NCBI RefSeq assembly: GCF_031877795.1
Contig: NC_133948.1
Coordinates: 15,454,948 to 15,518,947 of the forward strand
Direction of reading: 5' to 3'
Length of the DNA: 64,000 nt
Origin: Strix aluco
Lineage: Eukaryota; Chordata; Aves; Strigiformes; Strigidae
The notes beneath the pieces were generated by a model that was not told the DNA's origin, ran no database searches, and saw only the letters and a list, made by a program, of their open reading frames with translations. A program made the translations under genes and the position numbers. This document shows, piece by piece, positions 47,815 through 58,700 of this stretch; the stretch's first letter is position 1; the number at the start of each line of letters is the position of its first letter.

Positions 47815-50800
47815 ATGGCAACTCCAGAGAAGGCAGTGGTCACATTAGATGCCATGAAGATGTTAGATCCATGTCAGTTAAAACCTGATAGCATGGAGAC
47901 GGAAAGAATCATAACTGTCTTGGACGAGACGATTGCTAAGCTGGAGATGAGCAGTTTGATCCCATGTATTACCGACTCTCTGGATAGGTTTGCTGATATG
48001 CTAGGACCTGAGATCACAAACAACCTGATTGAGCACCAAAAGCTTTCAAATGAAATGGAGCACCTGCTTGCCAGCTCTGAAGAAGAGGATGCCATGAGAG
48101 CTGAGGAACAACAGCGCTGTGTCTGCTTGCTAGAGCAACGTCTGAAATGTTCTGTTAGAAACGTCCTGAGACTCTTACTGGCCAACCCTTCGCTTTGCCA
48201 GGCTCTGAAGTATGAAGCTTGGGCGAGAGAGTCACCAGCTGAAGTGTTTATCAATGCCTTTGGGGAGTTCAGGAATTTCATGCTTGAGAGACTCCTGACT
48301 AGTCCTGTGGAAGAGGAAGAAAAGATCCAGTTCATGGAAGCCATCTCCCTCCAGATTAAGAAAAACGCTGAAGCAATCACAGCTTTACAGGCAGAACTGG
48401 CAGCAGCAATCCAGACTCAAGAGGAGGAGGTATGATATTGTGGGAATATATTTTCCAACAAAGCATAACTGAAGCAAAACTTTGGTAAGCTAAAAAATGA
48501 TCCCTTTCTTGCAGTTCCTAAAGAGGAAGTTCCAGAACTTTTTTCTAAACCAGATCCTAAATTTAAAGATACTATTTTAATTATAAAATATAATGAAAAA
48601 TGTTCATTGCATGCTTGATTTTTTTTTTTTTAAACTTGAATTTGACATGTTTTGAACCTGTTCTCACTGGCCAACTTGAATGACACAAGTCACTGAGTTT
48701 AAAAAGGAGCTGCAGGACAGGCACAAATTGCTGCGGTAATGTTTTGGCAGGGCTACAATGCCAGCTGCCAGCGCAAGGCTTGGTTCACTGCTGATGAAAT
48801 GATGAAAAGTCATTCCAGGGAGAGATTGCTCTGATCAAAATCCATTTTTAATATCTGCTCTCCCTTCACTCTTGCTTAAAGCCAACATTTCTGTGACTTC
48901 CAACGCTGTAATACTAGCTGCCTTAGAGCATTTGTGATTAATACGTGATTATACGAATTCTTCATTTTTCCAGTGAAGGCAACTGAGGTACAGATAAACA
49001 AATGGGCATTTCCCAGGCTCTTTCTGTGAGTCTGTGGGCTGTGCCAGCATCTAAGCCTCTGAGCCCCTGACAAGCAATCCTTTGTTTTATACGTATGCTT
49101 TTCTTTTTCCTTCCTGCAAGAGTGGTTGGAGGGGAAGGTTTTGTCATGTGCTCGCTGCACTGAATGGTGCTGACGGAGACAAGGGCCTGCTTGCCCCATT
49201 CCCTCTGCTCCTTGGAGATCCGTGAATCGAGACACTTGAGATTTTTATGTACAATTTGGCAGCTTGTCCAGGGCGTAAAGAATAAATCTGTTTCACTGGT
49301 CCCAGCCGAGGATTTCTCTTGCAGGCAGCACACTAAGCTGTGTCCCCCAGACAGTCACTCTGAGCCTAATCCAAAGCTCGAGGGAGCCACGGGCCTTGCT
49401 CCAGTGACTCTCTCTGATTTTGGCTCTTCCTCAGATGGCAGTGCCAGTGGGTCTCAGTATAGTTTGTTCATTCTCTACCTTTATTAACAGGTTCCCAGAG
49501 GAGCAGTGGGGGAAGGTTTCCAAGGCACCTCACGTAAATCTGTTTCCTCAGCCAGCAGCGGCAGGTTCCTGTTGTTACCAGCTCGGCAGCGTGTCTTCTT
49601 AGATCTCTTCCACCTTTGCAAGGCTGCCTTACTTCTCCGGCCCACCTTATGCCTCACTGGAATTTCTCGATGGTATTTCTTTCTCTTGTTTTCTGGGTCT
49701 AGATTCAGAAGAAGGACGATGTAATCAAAGACCTCAAAACCAGCCTGCAAGATCTGGCCAAAGACTGCAAGGCCAGCATCCAGCAGGTCAAGCAGGAAGG
49801 AGAAAAGCAGCAAAAAGAGGACCTGCAAGCCTCCCAGGCCAAGTGTGCCGGGCTACAGCAGGACATTCAGCAGCTAGGAGCACAGCTCAGTGCACTTGTA
49901 CTGGAGCATCGAGCATCAGAGCTGGCTCTCAGAAAGGTAAATGGGAGGAGAGCTCTAGAACAGGAGATTTAAAACCTTTTGTAGTGCTGTCAGGGCTGGC
50001 TGCTGGCTGCTGCAAGTAATTACTTGGTTCCCGCTAGTTCCTGGCAGGACGCACATGCTGTTTGTCAGAGTATACCTGCTCTGTCCTCATGCTCTGCTGA
50101 TTCCAGTGGAAAGCAAACCCTGCAGCAGCAGCAGGGAAGTAGCCTGCTCACAGGTCCTCCTCCTGCCTGCTGACTTAGCTCTGAAAACGCCTTTATACAG
50201 CGCTGTGACACAGCGTGCTCGTCAGAGCAGCAGAGCAGCAAGGCTGCAGTAAAATAGGCAAGGCATATGCTAAGAAACAAGGGATTTGGTGTAGAGTAAG
50301 CAGAGCAAACATAATATTGGCTTTATATAAAGCCATCTTTTAGGGTTGATTGTAGTATTCAAGGTTGAGAGCAGCTGATCTTGGGAGCTAAGCAATTCCT
50401 ACTCTGTCTGCCACTTTGCTGAAGACACAAGCCAAAGAGTCGTGCTGAGTTGAATGAGGGGGAAATGTGATTTATCGCAGTGCTGAGCAGATACAGAAGG
50501 AGGAAACAGGAGCAGCAGGCAGTCTCAGGCCTCTGTATCAACAGCTCTGCCCTGAGCAGAACATGCTGGTGACACAGGGCACAGAGAATCTAGAATTAGA
50601 GCATTTTTCCCCCTGATTTTGCTCCTTCTGGGTATTTACTCCAAACAAGCACTGGCCTCCCACAGGCAGGACAGCACACACTGGTAACGGGACATCTTTC
50701 ATTCTTGCGTTGGATGATGTAGAGCGAAGTGGCTGTGGGGCTGAGCACCGACAAAGCATCAAAAGCAAGTTAAAGCCGCAGTACAAAACCCAAAATCTAC

Positions 50801-53800
50801 CCATTTACACCTTCTTTAACAGAGTGGCTTTATCAGACAGTTTCTTCTGAAGCTTCAGGCCCCTGCAGTATTTGTTGATGAGTTGCTCAGCTCATTCTGA
50901 TGCATGGACGGACAGATTTACTGAGCACAGAGGTCTCCTTTCCTCCTCCTTAGCGCATCCTCTAGCCCTGCATGGCCCAAGATTGTATGTGTGGTCTAAA
51001 TAGCTGAGGTCTGACCTCATGATGGCCTAGGAGCCCTTGGGACATCCTGGGTCAGTGTCATACAGGAAATGGTGTGGCACTTGTGATGGGCTCTAGCTGG
51101 TCTTTCTCTTGACGATTGCACAGAGCACAGATACAGCAGCTTGGGGTAAACTGCCTGTACCTGGTTATAGTGCAATATAGCCACTGTTAAACTGCTTTAC
51201 AGCTAGCAATATCTCTTTGCTTTAAAAGGCACCATTTTTTGAGTACTTTGTGTTCCACTTTCATGTTTAGCAGTTCTCTATTGCTTCAGTTTTAGGGTGG
51301 TTGCCCCAGTTTGTCAATGACTTGCCCGGTTGCCCCAGTTTGTCAATGACTTGCCCCATTCCATCAGACATGTTCATTTCCTACTGCAGAATGCACCTTT
51401 CAGATGCGTTTCAATTCCCCAGCTCCAGGCTATAAACCAAATAAGGCCCTTTTGGCCTCAGGGAATGTCCCATGAGAATCCCCAAACCAGGGTAAACAAA
51501 ATATGTGTCTGCTGAAGGAAGCTTGCCACAAGGAGGAGGTGTTATACTCAAAGTTAATGACACTGTTTTCTAACTCAGGCTACTTTCTACCAGGTTTCAG
51601 GTGCCTGCAAGGAACCTATCTTGTTTTGTGTTTCAGAGGAAGTGCAGACTGGAGATGGAAATTGTGAACTGGATCCAGAAATATGACACAGACATGGGAG
51701 AAAAACAGGTAATGACTTTAAAGTGTTTTGCTCTCCCATGAGGTGATACGTTCGGGTAGATTTTACACAGGAAGCCGTGGAAGTGAGGGGCAGTTCTCCA
51801 TCCAGAAGAAGTACAGGTGTCATGGTTTGAGCCCAGAGGGCAACTGAGCATCACGAAGCTGCTCATTTACTCCTTCCCTCTCAGGAATGGGAAGGAGAAA
51901 ACAAAACAAAAGACTCAGGAATCGAGACAAGGACAGGGAGGGATGACTCACTCATTATGGTCATGGGCAAAAGACAGACTCGTTAGGGGAAGAAAAAGAA
52001 CATCAGTTTAATTTAAACACCACCACCACTTAATTTAACAAAGAGTAGGGCATTGAGAAGTGTAACTGAATCTTAAAAACACCTTCCCCCCACTCCCTTC
52101 TTCCTGGGCTCAGCTTTGCTCCCTAGTTCTCTCCCTCCTCCCCCGCAGTGATGCAGGGGAGCAGGGGATGGGGGTTGTGGTCAGTTCATCACACACTGTC
52201 TCTGCTGCTCCTTCCTCCTCAGGGGAGGACTCCTCACACTCTTCCCCTGCCCCAGCGTGGGGTCCCTCTCATCAGTCCTTCATGAACTTCTCCCATGTGA
52301 GTCCTTCCCAGAGGCTGCTGCTCTTCACAAACTGCTCCAGCGTGGGTCCCTCCCAGGTGTTGCAGCCCTCCCAGCGACAGACTGTGCCAGCACGGGCTGC
52401 CCTCACAGTCCTGGCCTTCTCCAGGTGCAGCCCCCTGCTCTGGCGTGGGGTCCTCCACAGGCTGCAGGGGGGCATCTGCTCCCCCGGTGACCTCCATGGG
52501 CGCAGGGCACAGCCTGCCCTCTGCCCATGGGCTGAGGGGGGGGTCTGCTCTGGAGCACCTCCTCCCCTTCTGCTGCTAACCTGGTGTTTGCAGAGGTATT
52601 TCCCTCACAACTCCTCCTCCTCTCCAGATTCCCCTTCTTATACACATTATCACAGAGGTGCAGCCACCATCGCTAATTGGCTCAGCCTTGGCCAGAGGCA
52701 GATCCAACTTGGAGCTGGGGGAGCTTCCAGAAGCTTCTCACAGGGGCCACTGCTGTAGCCCCCTCCCCTGCTACCAGACTCCCACCCCCCCAACCGAACC
52801 CAACAGGCTTCAGAAGGAAAGGTCTCTGTCCTGCCTATGTGTTCAGAGGTTCTCTGCTGCTTTGACTTTAGAAAAAGTTACATCCACTGCTAAATCCCCC
52901 AGTATTTGGGGGCAAATGGGTTGCCATGTTCTGTCAGACACGCCCACCTGACGCTAGGGAACAGGTTGTTGAGTTTTGCTTTAATCCTCAATCCTGTCGG
53001 CCCTACCTGGTACCCAAATCATGCTCCTGTTTCTGCTGCCCCCCTTGAGAGATGTGCTGAGAAACCCACCAGCCTGCTTACCGCTGCCTTGGCATCCAGC
53101 TTAACCACCACAGGCTGAGAATCACATCGGTGCCCCCAGCCTCTCCTCTGAGAACGCCCTAGTTGCTTTCCTGTTCTTGCCCTATTTATGGAGATGGATA
53201 AAAGCTGCTGGATTACTAACAAAGCAAAATGTATGGAGGGGCCTAGAAGCTGGCTACTAATTGTAAGAAATGATCCCCCCTTGTCAGGTGTTTAACAATG
53301 GGATTATTTTGCTTTCCTGTCTGCTGGGTGGCTGGAGCACCAGGTTTGGGGCTGAGCTGCTAAGGCAGACACACATCCACACTGCTGGCTCCCCTAATTT
53401 TCCACCTTCACGTGGCTTCCTCAAGGGCATAAACTGCTGAGCTTGGAAGTGCAGTTACACCAATAAAACTACCTGTCCTTGGCCTTTTCCAGGCTGACAC
53501 GGTCTGGCTCTTCTCATGCTCTCAACAGTGTACAGCATATTAGCTGGGCTTCAGTGCCACTCATCTAAAATGGCTTCTTAGCAAAGCTGTTAGCTGAGGT
53601 GAGCTCAGCCTTACCCAAACTGCTGTGATACGTCATTTTGCAGAAAGCATCTGCAGGAGGGGCTCTGACCTGGTCAGAGTTCCCAGCTGAGGGTGGATGC
53701 CGTCTGCAACACAGCGAGAATGATGGGAGTATTTTTCAGAGGAGCATGAAGATACTAGGACCTGGCATCTCATTAAATTCCCTGGGTACTGGGCACACCT

Positions 53801-54235
53801 CCTTTTTGAGTCCCTTTGGAAAGGCTCAGCTCAGCTTCCAGTTGTTGTTCTGCTTGGATCTGGGATGGATATAAGAACCCTTACCTAGTGTTATACACAG
53901 GAGCTGCTGAATGGCCTAAAAATTGTTGTACCTGCTATCTGCTGTCTTGCTAGGCTGAGTATGAAGAGGTTCATGCTGCCTATGTTGAGGAGAAGGCCCA
54001 GCTGTCCCTGCTGACAGAGAAACATGCTGTGCTTCTCCAGGAGTATTCCCAGATTGAGGAGGAGCGCAGGGTACGTCAGGAGAAGGAGGAGCAGGCTTTG
54101 AAGGAGTTGAACACCATGACGCTTGCTGCCACCCGCATCCAGGCCTTCTGGAGAGGCTACTTGGTCCGGTCCCTCTTCAAGTCAAAAAGGAAGAAGAAGA
54201 AGGGCAAGGGCAAGGGCAAGAAGGCCAAGAAATAA
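47815..54235 (+). CDS. IQCD: IQ motif containing D / dynein regulatory complex subunit 10, complete, 4 coding exons, 400 aa
   Basis: IQCD (DRC10) is a coiled-coil subunit of the nexin-dynein regulatory complex in motile cilia and sperm flagella. Exons: 47,815-48,429; 49,703-49,936; 51,637-51,708; 53,954-54,235. All have GT/AG junctions in phase 0, giving 400 residues (human about 449). The first ATG in frame after the acceptor is at 47,815 (MATPEKAVVTLDAMKML). Family blocks: ERIITVLDETIAKLE, VRNVLRLLLANPSLCQ, FMLERLLTSPVEEEEK, KQQKEDLQASQAK, EMEIVNWIQKYDTDMGEKQ (human ETEIENWIQKYDTEMGEKQ). A single IQ motif AATRIQAFWRGYLVRSLF lies at about 365-382, then a Lys/Gly-rich tail. Most of the chain is coiled coil. 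Intron 3 carries a solo LTR in the sense orientation. AATAAA follows at 54,570. The gene looks intact; human IQCD lies on 12q24, so its position next to OSBP2 is notable. Confidence 0.95.
51299..51354. repeat. Tandem duplication of about 28-31 bp in IQCD intron 3
   Basis: GGTTGCCCCAGTTTGTCAAT followed by GACTTGCCC occurs twice back to back. It is a local duplication with no other significance seen. Confidence 0.8.
51818..52802 (+). mobile_element. Solo LTR of the same ERVL-type family as 8,360-9,265 (fossil)
   Basis: Begins TGTCATGGTTTGAGCCCAGA, ends CCAACCGAACCCA, and is flanked by a perfect 5-bp repeat ACAGG (51,813-51,817 and 52,803-52,807). It is about 985 bp. It matches the minus copy at 8,360-9,265 at the 5' edge, at TTAATTTAAAC/AAAGA-type A-rich segments, and at 'GAGGTGCAGCCACCATC' and 'GCTTCCAGAAGCTTCTCACA'. 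No viral genes remain. It lies in IQCD intron 3 in the sense orientation. The perfect target repeat suggests moderate or recent age. ERVL class is inferred from the 5-bp repeat. Confidence 0.86.
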
Positions 54236-54569
54236 AGCACAAAATGTATTCTTTCTCCTCCTGGCAAAGCTGCTGACTCTGCTGGGACTGAGCTCTTCCA
54301 GATAAAAGCATTAGATTTGGGAGAGCATTTGCATTAAGGCCTCCAGGGCTGGGGCTGCCTCTCATAGTTGGAGAATGCTGAAGCAGTGGTGTGAAGACAT
54401 GTCTCACCGTTTTAGGTTTGGCTTTGCCACCTCTGCAAGGAGGAGAATGTCTCCTGATGAAGGGACCAGGCCAGGAGTGCAGGTTCCTGGCTTTTCTCCT
54501 TGGCTTTAGTCTCCTTGCTTCTGCCTTGCTTGTGTGTCGGGGCCACATTCTGTTCTTACTGAAGGTGGC

Positions 54570-54575
54570 AATAAA
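54570..54575 (+). terminator. IQCD: IQCD poly(A) signal AATAAA
   Basis: Canonical hexamer 335 bases after the stop codon in GTGGCAATAAAATC, the best-placed candidate for the 3' end of IQCD. Confidence 0.65.
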
Positions 54576-55040
54576 ATCATTCCTGGGGGCAGGATGAGGC
54601 CCTTCATCTGACAGGGTTTCTCCTAGTGTGGACTTGAGAGACCATGTCCCTTTCCACAGGAGGAAGCTGCAGGACCATTGCTTATCGGTGAGAGGGGTGG
54701 CACAAGTCCCGGCTAGGCATCACCCCTGACAGTTTCCATTTTTCATCAGGGGCCTTCTGACGGGTGGGATGTGGCACAGCCCAGCTTGTGCCCTGCTCCC
54801 GATCCTACGAGTCGCTCCCTAAGCCAAGCAACGAACTGCGCCCTGTTTAATGCAGACATTTGTTCTGACAACACGCTCTCTGGATTCTCCAGTGTCTAAT
54901 GCCCCAAGAGCACACTGCAGCCTTTGCCTTTCACAGGGGCATGAGTCAAATGGTTTTACTCCCTTGGTCTCCCATTTTCAGTAGCTATATAGCAACTTCA
55001 CACCACAGGGCTCTTTACTCTTCTGCTCACTCTCCCCCTA

Positions 55041-55525
55041 CTACAAAAAGGCCATTGAATGACTCGAGCGTGTCCAGAGAAGGGCAACGGAGCTGGTGCA
55101 GGGTCTGGAGCACAGGTCTGATGGGGAGCGGCTGAGGGAACTGGGGGGGTTTAGTCTGGAGAAGAGGAGGCTGAGGGGAGACCTCATGGCCCTCTACAAC
55201 TCCCTGAAAGGAGGGTGCAGAGAGGGGGGATGAGTCTCTTGAGCCAAGGAACCAGCGCCAGGACAAGAGGGAATGGCCTCAAGCTGCGCCAGGGCAGGGT
55301 CAGACTGGCTCTTAGGAAGGATTTCTTTGCAGAAGGGGTTGTTGGGCGTTGGAATGGGCTGCCCAGGGCAGGGGGGGAGTCCCCATCCCTGGAGGGGTTG
55401 AAGAGTCGGGTTGACCCAGCGCTGAGGGATCTGGTGGAGTTGGGAATGGTCAGTGTGAGGTTCATAGTTGGACTGGAGGATCTTCAAGGTCTTTTCCAAC
55501 CTTGATGACTCTGTGATTCTGTGAA
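55041..55525 (+). mobile_element. CR1 LINE 3' fragment, plus orientation
   Basis: AAAAAGGCCATTGAATGACT through AGAGGAGGCTGAGGGGAGAC to the tail CTGTGATTCTGTGA. It is close to the copy at 18,941-19,527 over its whole length and 5' truncated at a different point. Confidence 0.93.
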
Positions 55526-57820
55526 ATTGGGCATGGATACAGGCATGCACAGACTGCTATGTCTTATTTGTTTCATTGTCTTGGGAAACCAGGCTGTTAC
55601 GTGTTACCATAAAGTCCTGGGCACCTTCTCTCACCTATTCTTTGCATTTAACAAGGCTGGGAGCAATCAGCATTTTGGATCCAGACTCCCAGTGACATTT
55701 CATCCCTCCTGACTTCAGTGGCCTGCCCTTGCAGCCCTTCTTCCCAGGAGAGGGCAGGGACGCTGGCTGCAAAGCCCTAATAGCCACCAGGCTCCAGTCC
55801 TTGTCTGCCCTTCTACTCATAAATGGGTACCTATAGCAAAAGGGCTGAGATGCTTTTTACCACCTAATGCAAACCAAAGTGGAGAGGGGGCAATTTTGCT
55901 AAGGACGTTCAAGGGCTGAGCTTGCCATGAGGGGGAGATCCTACAGCAGTGCCCCAAGTACTGAACACAAGGACCTGACAGATTTGTCCTTGACTGTTTA
56001 TTTGGTTAAAAGTCACAGGGTCACTGTGGTGTGTCTGTAGCACCAGCAAATCGCAGGATTTTTGCCATCCTGTGTCCAAACCAGCACAGGGCCTGATCCC
56101 AAGTGCATGCTGGAATCACTGAGAAATCACAAGGATGTGAGACATGGGATCAGGTGAGGCCCCTCTCTCCTCCAACATGGCCAGGAGAGGTGTCTTCCCT
56201 TGTTTTCAGCCACAAGAAATGCCAGGATATGTGGAGACTTTCAGATGTTGGTACCCACGTGGGTAATTTGGGGTGTATTTACATTAAGAGGGATGTTTCA
56301 TCTCTAGGGAGGCTTCAGTTCACAAATACCAACAGCCCTAGAATTGCTGGCAAAAGAAGGTCTGGACATGCTTTTAGAAGATATTGGGGTGTTGCAAGGG
56401 CTGTTGGACACTGATTTTGATGCCTCCCTGTCTCAGAGTTTGTCTAAGACCTCCAAATGTTGCCTCCAGATGTCAAAGCCTACCTGCAGAGGCATTCAGC
56501 TGGGTGGCAGACTGAGAACACCTTCTGATGGGAGAACACCAGCCTTTGGAGTCCAAAGTACTCTCAGACTATTTCCAGGCATAGGACTGGCCCTTCTGAG
56601 CTGCCTCAGTGCCTGCTAGTGCCAGAGGTGCTGGTGCTTGTGGCTGCAGGACTCACAGGGGTGTCCCTTTAGAATGGGAGGAAACACTCAACTAGCTTCA
56701 GGGGGGCAGAAGAAGCTCTGTCCAGAGCAGTGGATAGTTTGCCTACTTCTATCTTTTTTCACCTGAGGAGCTGCCTAGCCCAGATCCTCAGGCTTAGAGC
56801 CAAGTGTCCTTATTGGAGATGTTTCCAGGGCTAGTGTCCAGCCCCTTTACCCACACCTCAGCCAGACCCAGCCCCACATCTCCCTGCTCAGCTTCAAACC
56901 GACCACTCAGTCCTAATAGCCCTTGTTCACGGGACCTTTACTCGCTGCTTGGCGTCAGCCTGCTGGAACCCCTTAAGTGCTGTGGGGTTCCCCATGGCCC
57001 TTGTGCCACCCCACCTGCTCCTCCTTCAAGTGCAGCTGCACAGCCTCTCTGCTCTGTGGTGCGTCCACGAACCAGCTGTCACACAGGACAGAGATGGCTG
57101 GTCCCAGGTCTGTGTCACGGCCCACGAGGCCCCTGTGAGACCCTGGCAGGAGCTCCGGGTTTGGGCTGCCTGTGCCGGCAGGGCTGCCATGAGCAAGCAG
57201 GCAGATGTGCACGTGCAGGATGATGGGCGAGCAGTAATGCGATCAGGGGGGATCAGAGCAGATTAGCAAGATCAGAGAAAGGCGATCCCCCAGGGCTGGG
57301 AGTGGGAAGGGAAGGAGCCTCGGTGGGGCAGCATCTGCCGCAGGTCCCCATGGCGCTTTGCTGGGCTCGCTGTGGAGAGGGATCCCCCTCAGATGTGACC
57401 CAGCTCATAAAATCGAGGACCGTGGGCTGGTGGTGGGGAGCAGGTGAGGGGGACAGGGCTGTTCCTCCTGGCTGGGCAGGCGGCACCAAGAAGGATTTTT
57501 ATGCGAGCTGTGACAGCACCTTCCCCCTGGCCCGCTCTGCTGCCCCTCGTGCCAGCCCCTCTGCCCCACATGTGCTCACCTAGCGATCTCATAGGTTTTC
57601 CGTGTTTGCTTGATGGTTTGCATTCTTCCCCAGGTCATCCTGTTCCTAAAAACAGCTTTAAGAATGGCATTTTTCTGTGTTTTTAGAGAAGGGTGTTGGA
57701 GCAATGGCACAACCGTGGCGGGCTGTGGGGCTCCTAAGGCCGCAGCTCTGGGGTCCTGCCTGTGGCTGGGCCGCATAAAACACCCCCCCGCTCTCCGGAG
57801 CGTTCTCCGATGCTCCCCAG
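55526..57820. other. Intergenic DNA between IQCD and OSBP2
   Basis: About 2.3 kb without a recognised gene. A leucine-rich open stretch at 56,309-56,619 is noted as a possible orphan exon. The rest shows no domain, RNA gene or named repeat. Confidence 0.45.
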
Positions 57821-57829
57821 GGCACTGAC

Positions 57830-58700
57830 CGCTCTCTCGCGCCCGCTGCCTGGCTGTAAAGGAGGGGTCGACGCAGCGAAGCCAAGATACCCCCCGGTGT
57901 CAGCGGGGCCGCGAAATGGCGGCGGGGGTCAAAATGGCGGGGGAGGGGGGCGCGGGCTCTTCCCGCCCCGCCGCCAGGGGGCGCCCGCGCCGCGCCGCCG
58001 CCTCACGTGCCTCTCCGCACCCCCCCCGCACCCCCCCCCCCCCCGTGTCACGTGGTCGCGGCGCCGCCCCCGCGCCGGTGCCCGGCGGAGCGGAGCGGGG
58101 CGGCGGGAGCGGAGCCGTCGGGCCGTGCCGCGCCGCGGGGTCTATGGGGAAGGCGGCCGCGCTGTGCGGCGGCTGCGGCAACAGCACCCGCGGGTTGGTC
58201 TCTCTCCTCAGCGCCGTCCCCTGCTTGGCCTGCCAGGAGCTGCCGGCCATGAGCGCGGAGCCGGGGGGCCGGGGCGGCGGGGGACCGGCGGGGGGGCCGC
58301 CCGCCGCCCCGGGCTCCGACACCTACAAGGGCTGGCTCTTCAAGTGGACCAACTACCTGAAGGGCTACCAGCGCCGCTGGTTCGTGCTCAGCAACGGGCT
58401 CCTCAGCTACTACAGGTACCGGAGACGAGGGGCGGGGGGGAGCGGGCCGGTACCGGTGGCTGCTCGGCCCGGCCCGGGCCTGCCGCGGCGGGGCGGGTGC
58501 AGGACGCGGTGTCCTCCGGCTGCCCTAGCCGGGTGCCCGGTACCGGGTGCCTGGTGCTGCCCCCGGGGTCGGCCGGCCCCGCCAGGCCCGGGCAGGTGCC
58601 TCCGGTGGCGGGGAACGAGCCGCGGCCGCCCGGCGGGGAGCGCCCCGCGGGGTCTGCGCTTTTGCAGAACGAAAATCTCTTCGTTTTACTGAGTTTGGCG
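57830..58700 (+). promoter_or_regulatory. OSBP2: CpG-island promoter of OSBP2
   Basis: Very dense CpG and GC around exon 1, with poly-C runs (about 58,020-58,045). A CACGTG E-box-like site occurs near 58,011 (TCACGTGCC) and a second CACGTG near 58,049. No TATA box is close to the ATG. Confidence 0.7.
58144..58415 (+). CDS. OSBP2: OSBP2 first coding exon (oxysterol-binding protein 2 / ORP4), partial
   Basis: OSBP2 (ORP4) binds oxysterols, cholesterol and PI4P and acts at endoplasmic reticulum-Golgi contacts and with vimentin. This exon codes 90 residues plus two bases. [18 protein letters not shown] and [14 protein letters not shown] match the human isoform start (MGKAAAPSRGGGCGGRSRGL, SLFTVVPCLSC). 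Next come MSAEPGG, a short Gly/Pro-rich linker, and the opening of the PH domain from about residue 61: [20 protein letters not shown] and [11 protein letters not shown]. The donor is AG|GTACCG at 58,416. The frame is open upstream to 57,916, but the alignment fixes the start at 58,144; a second in-frame ATG at 58,249 could give a shorter form. The human linker of over 100 residues between MSAS and the PH domain is absent. Later exons lie beyond the right edge. Confidence 0.92.

Noticed and set aside
52168-52758. 196-codon open frame
   Set aside because: Lies wholly within the solo LTR, which is non-coding; no viral protein similarity is seen.
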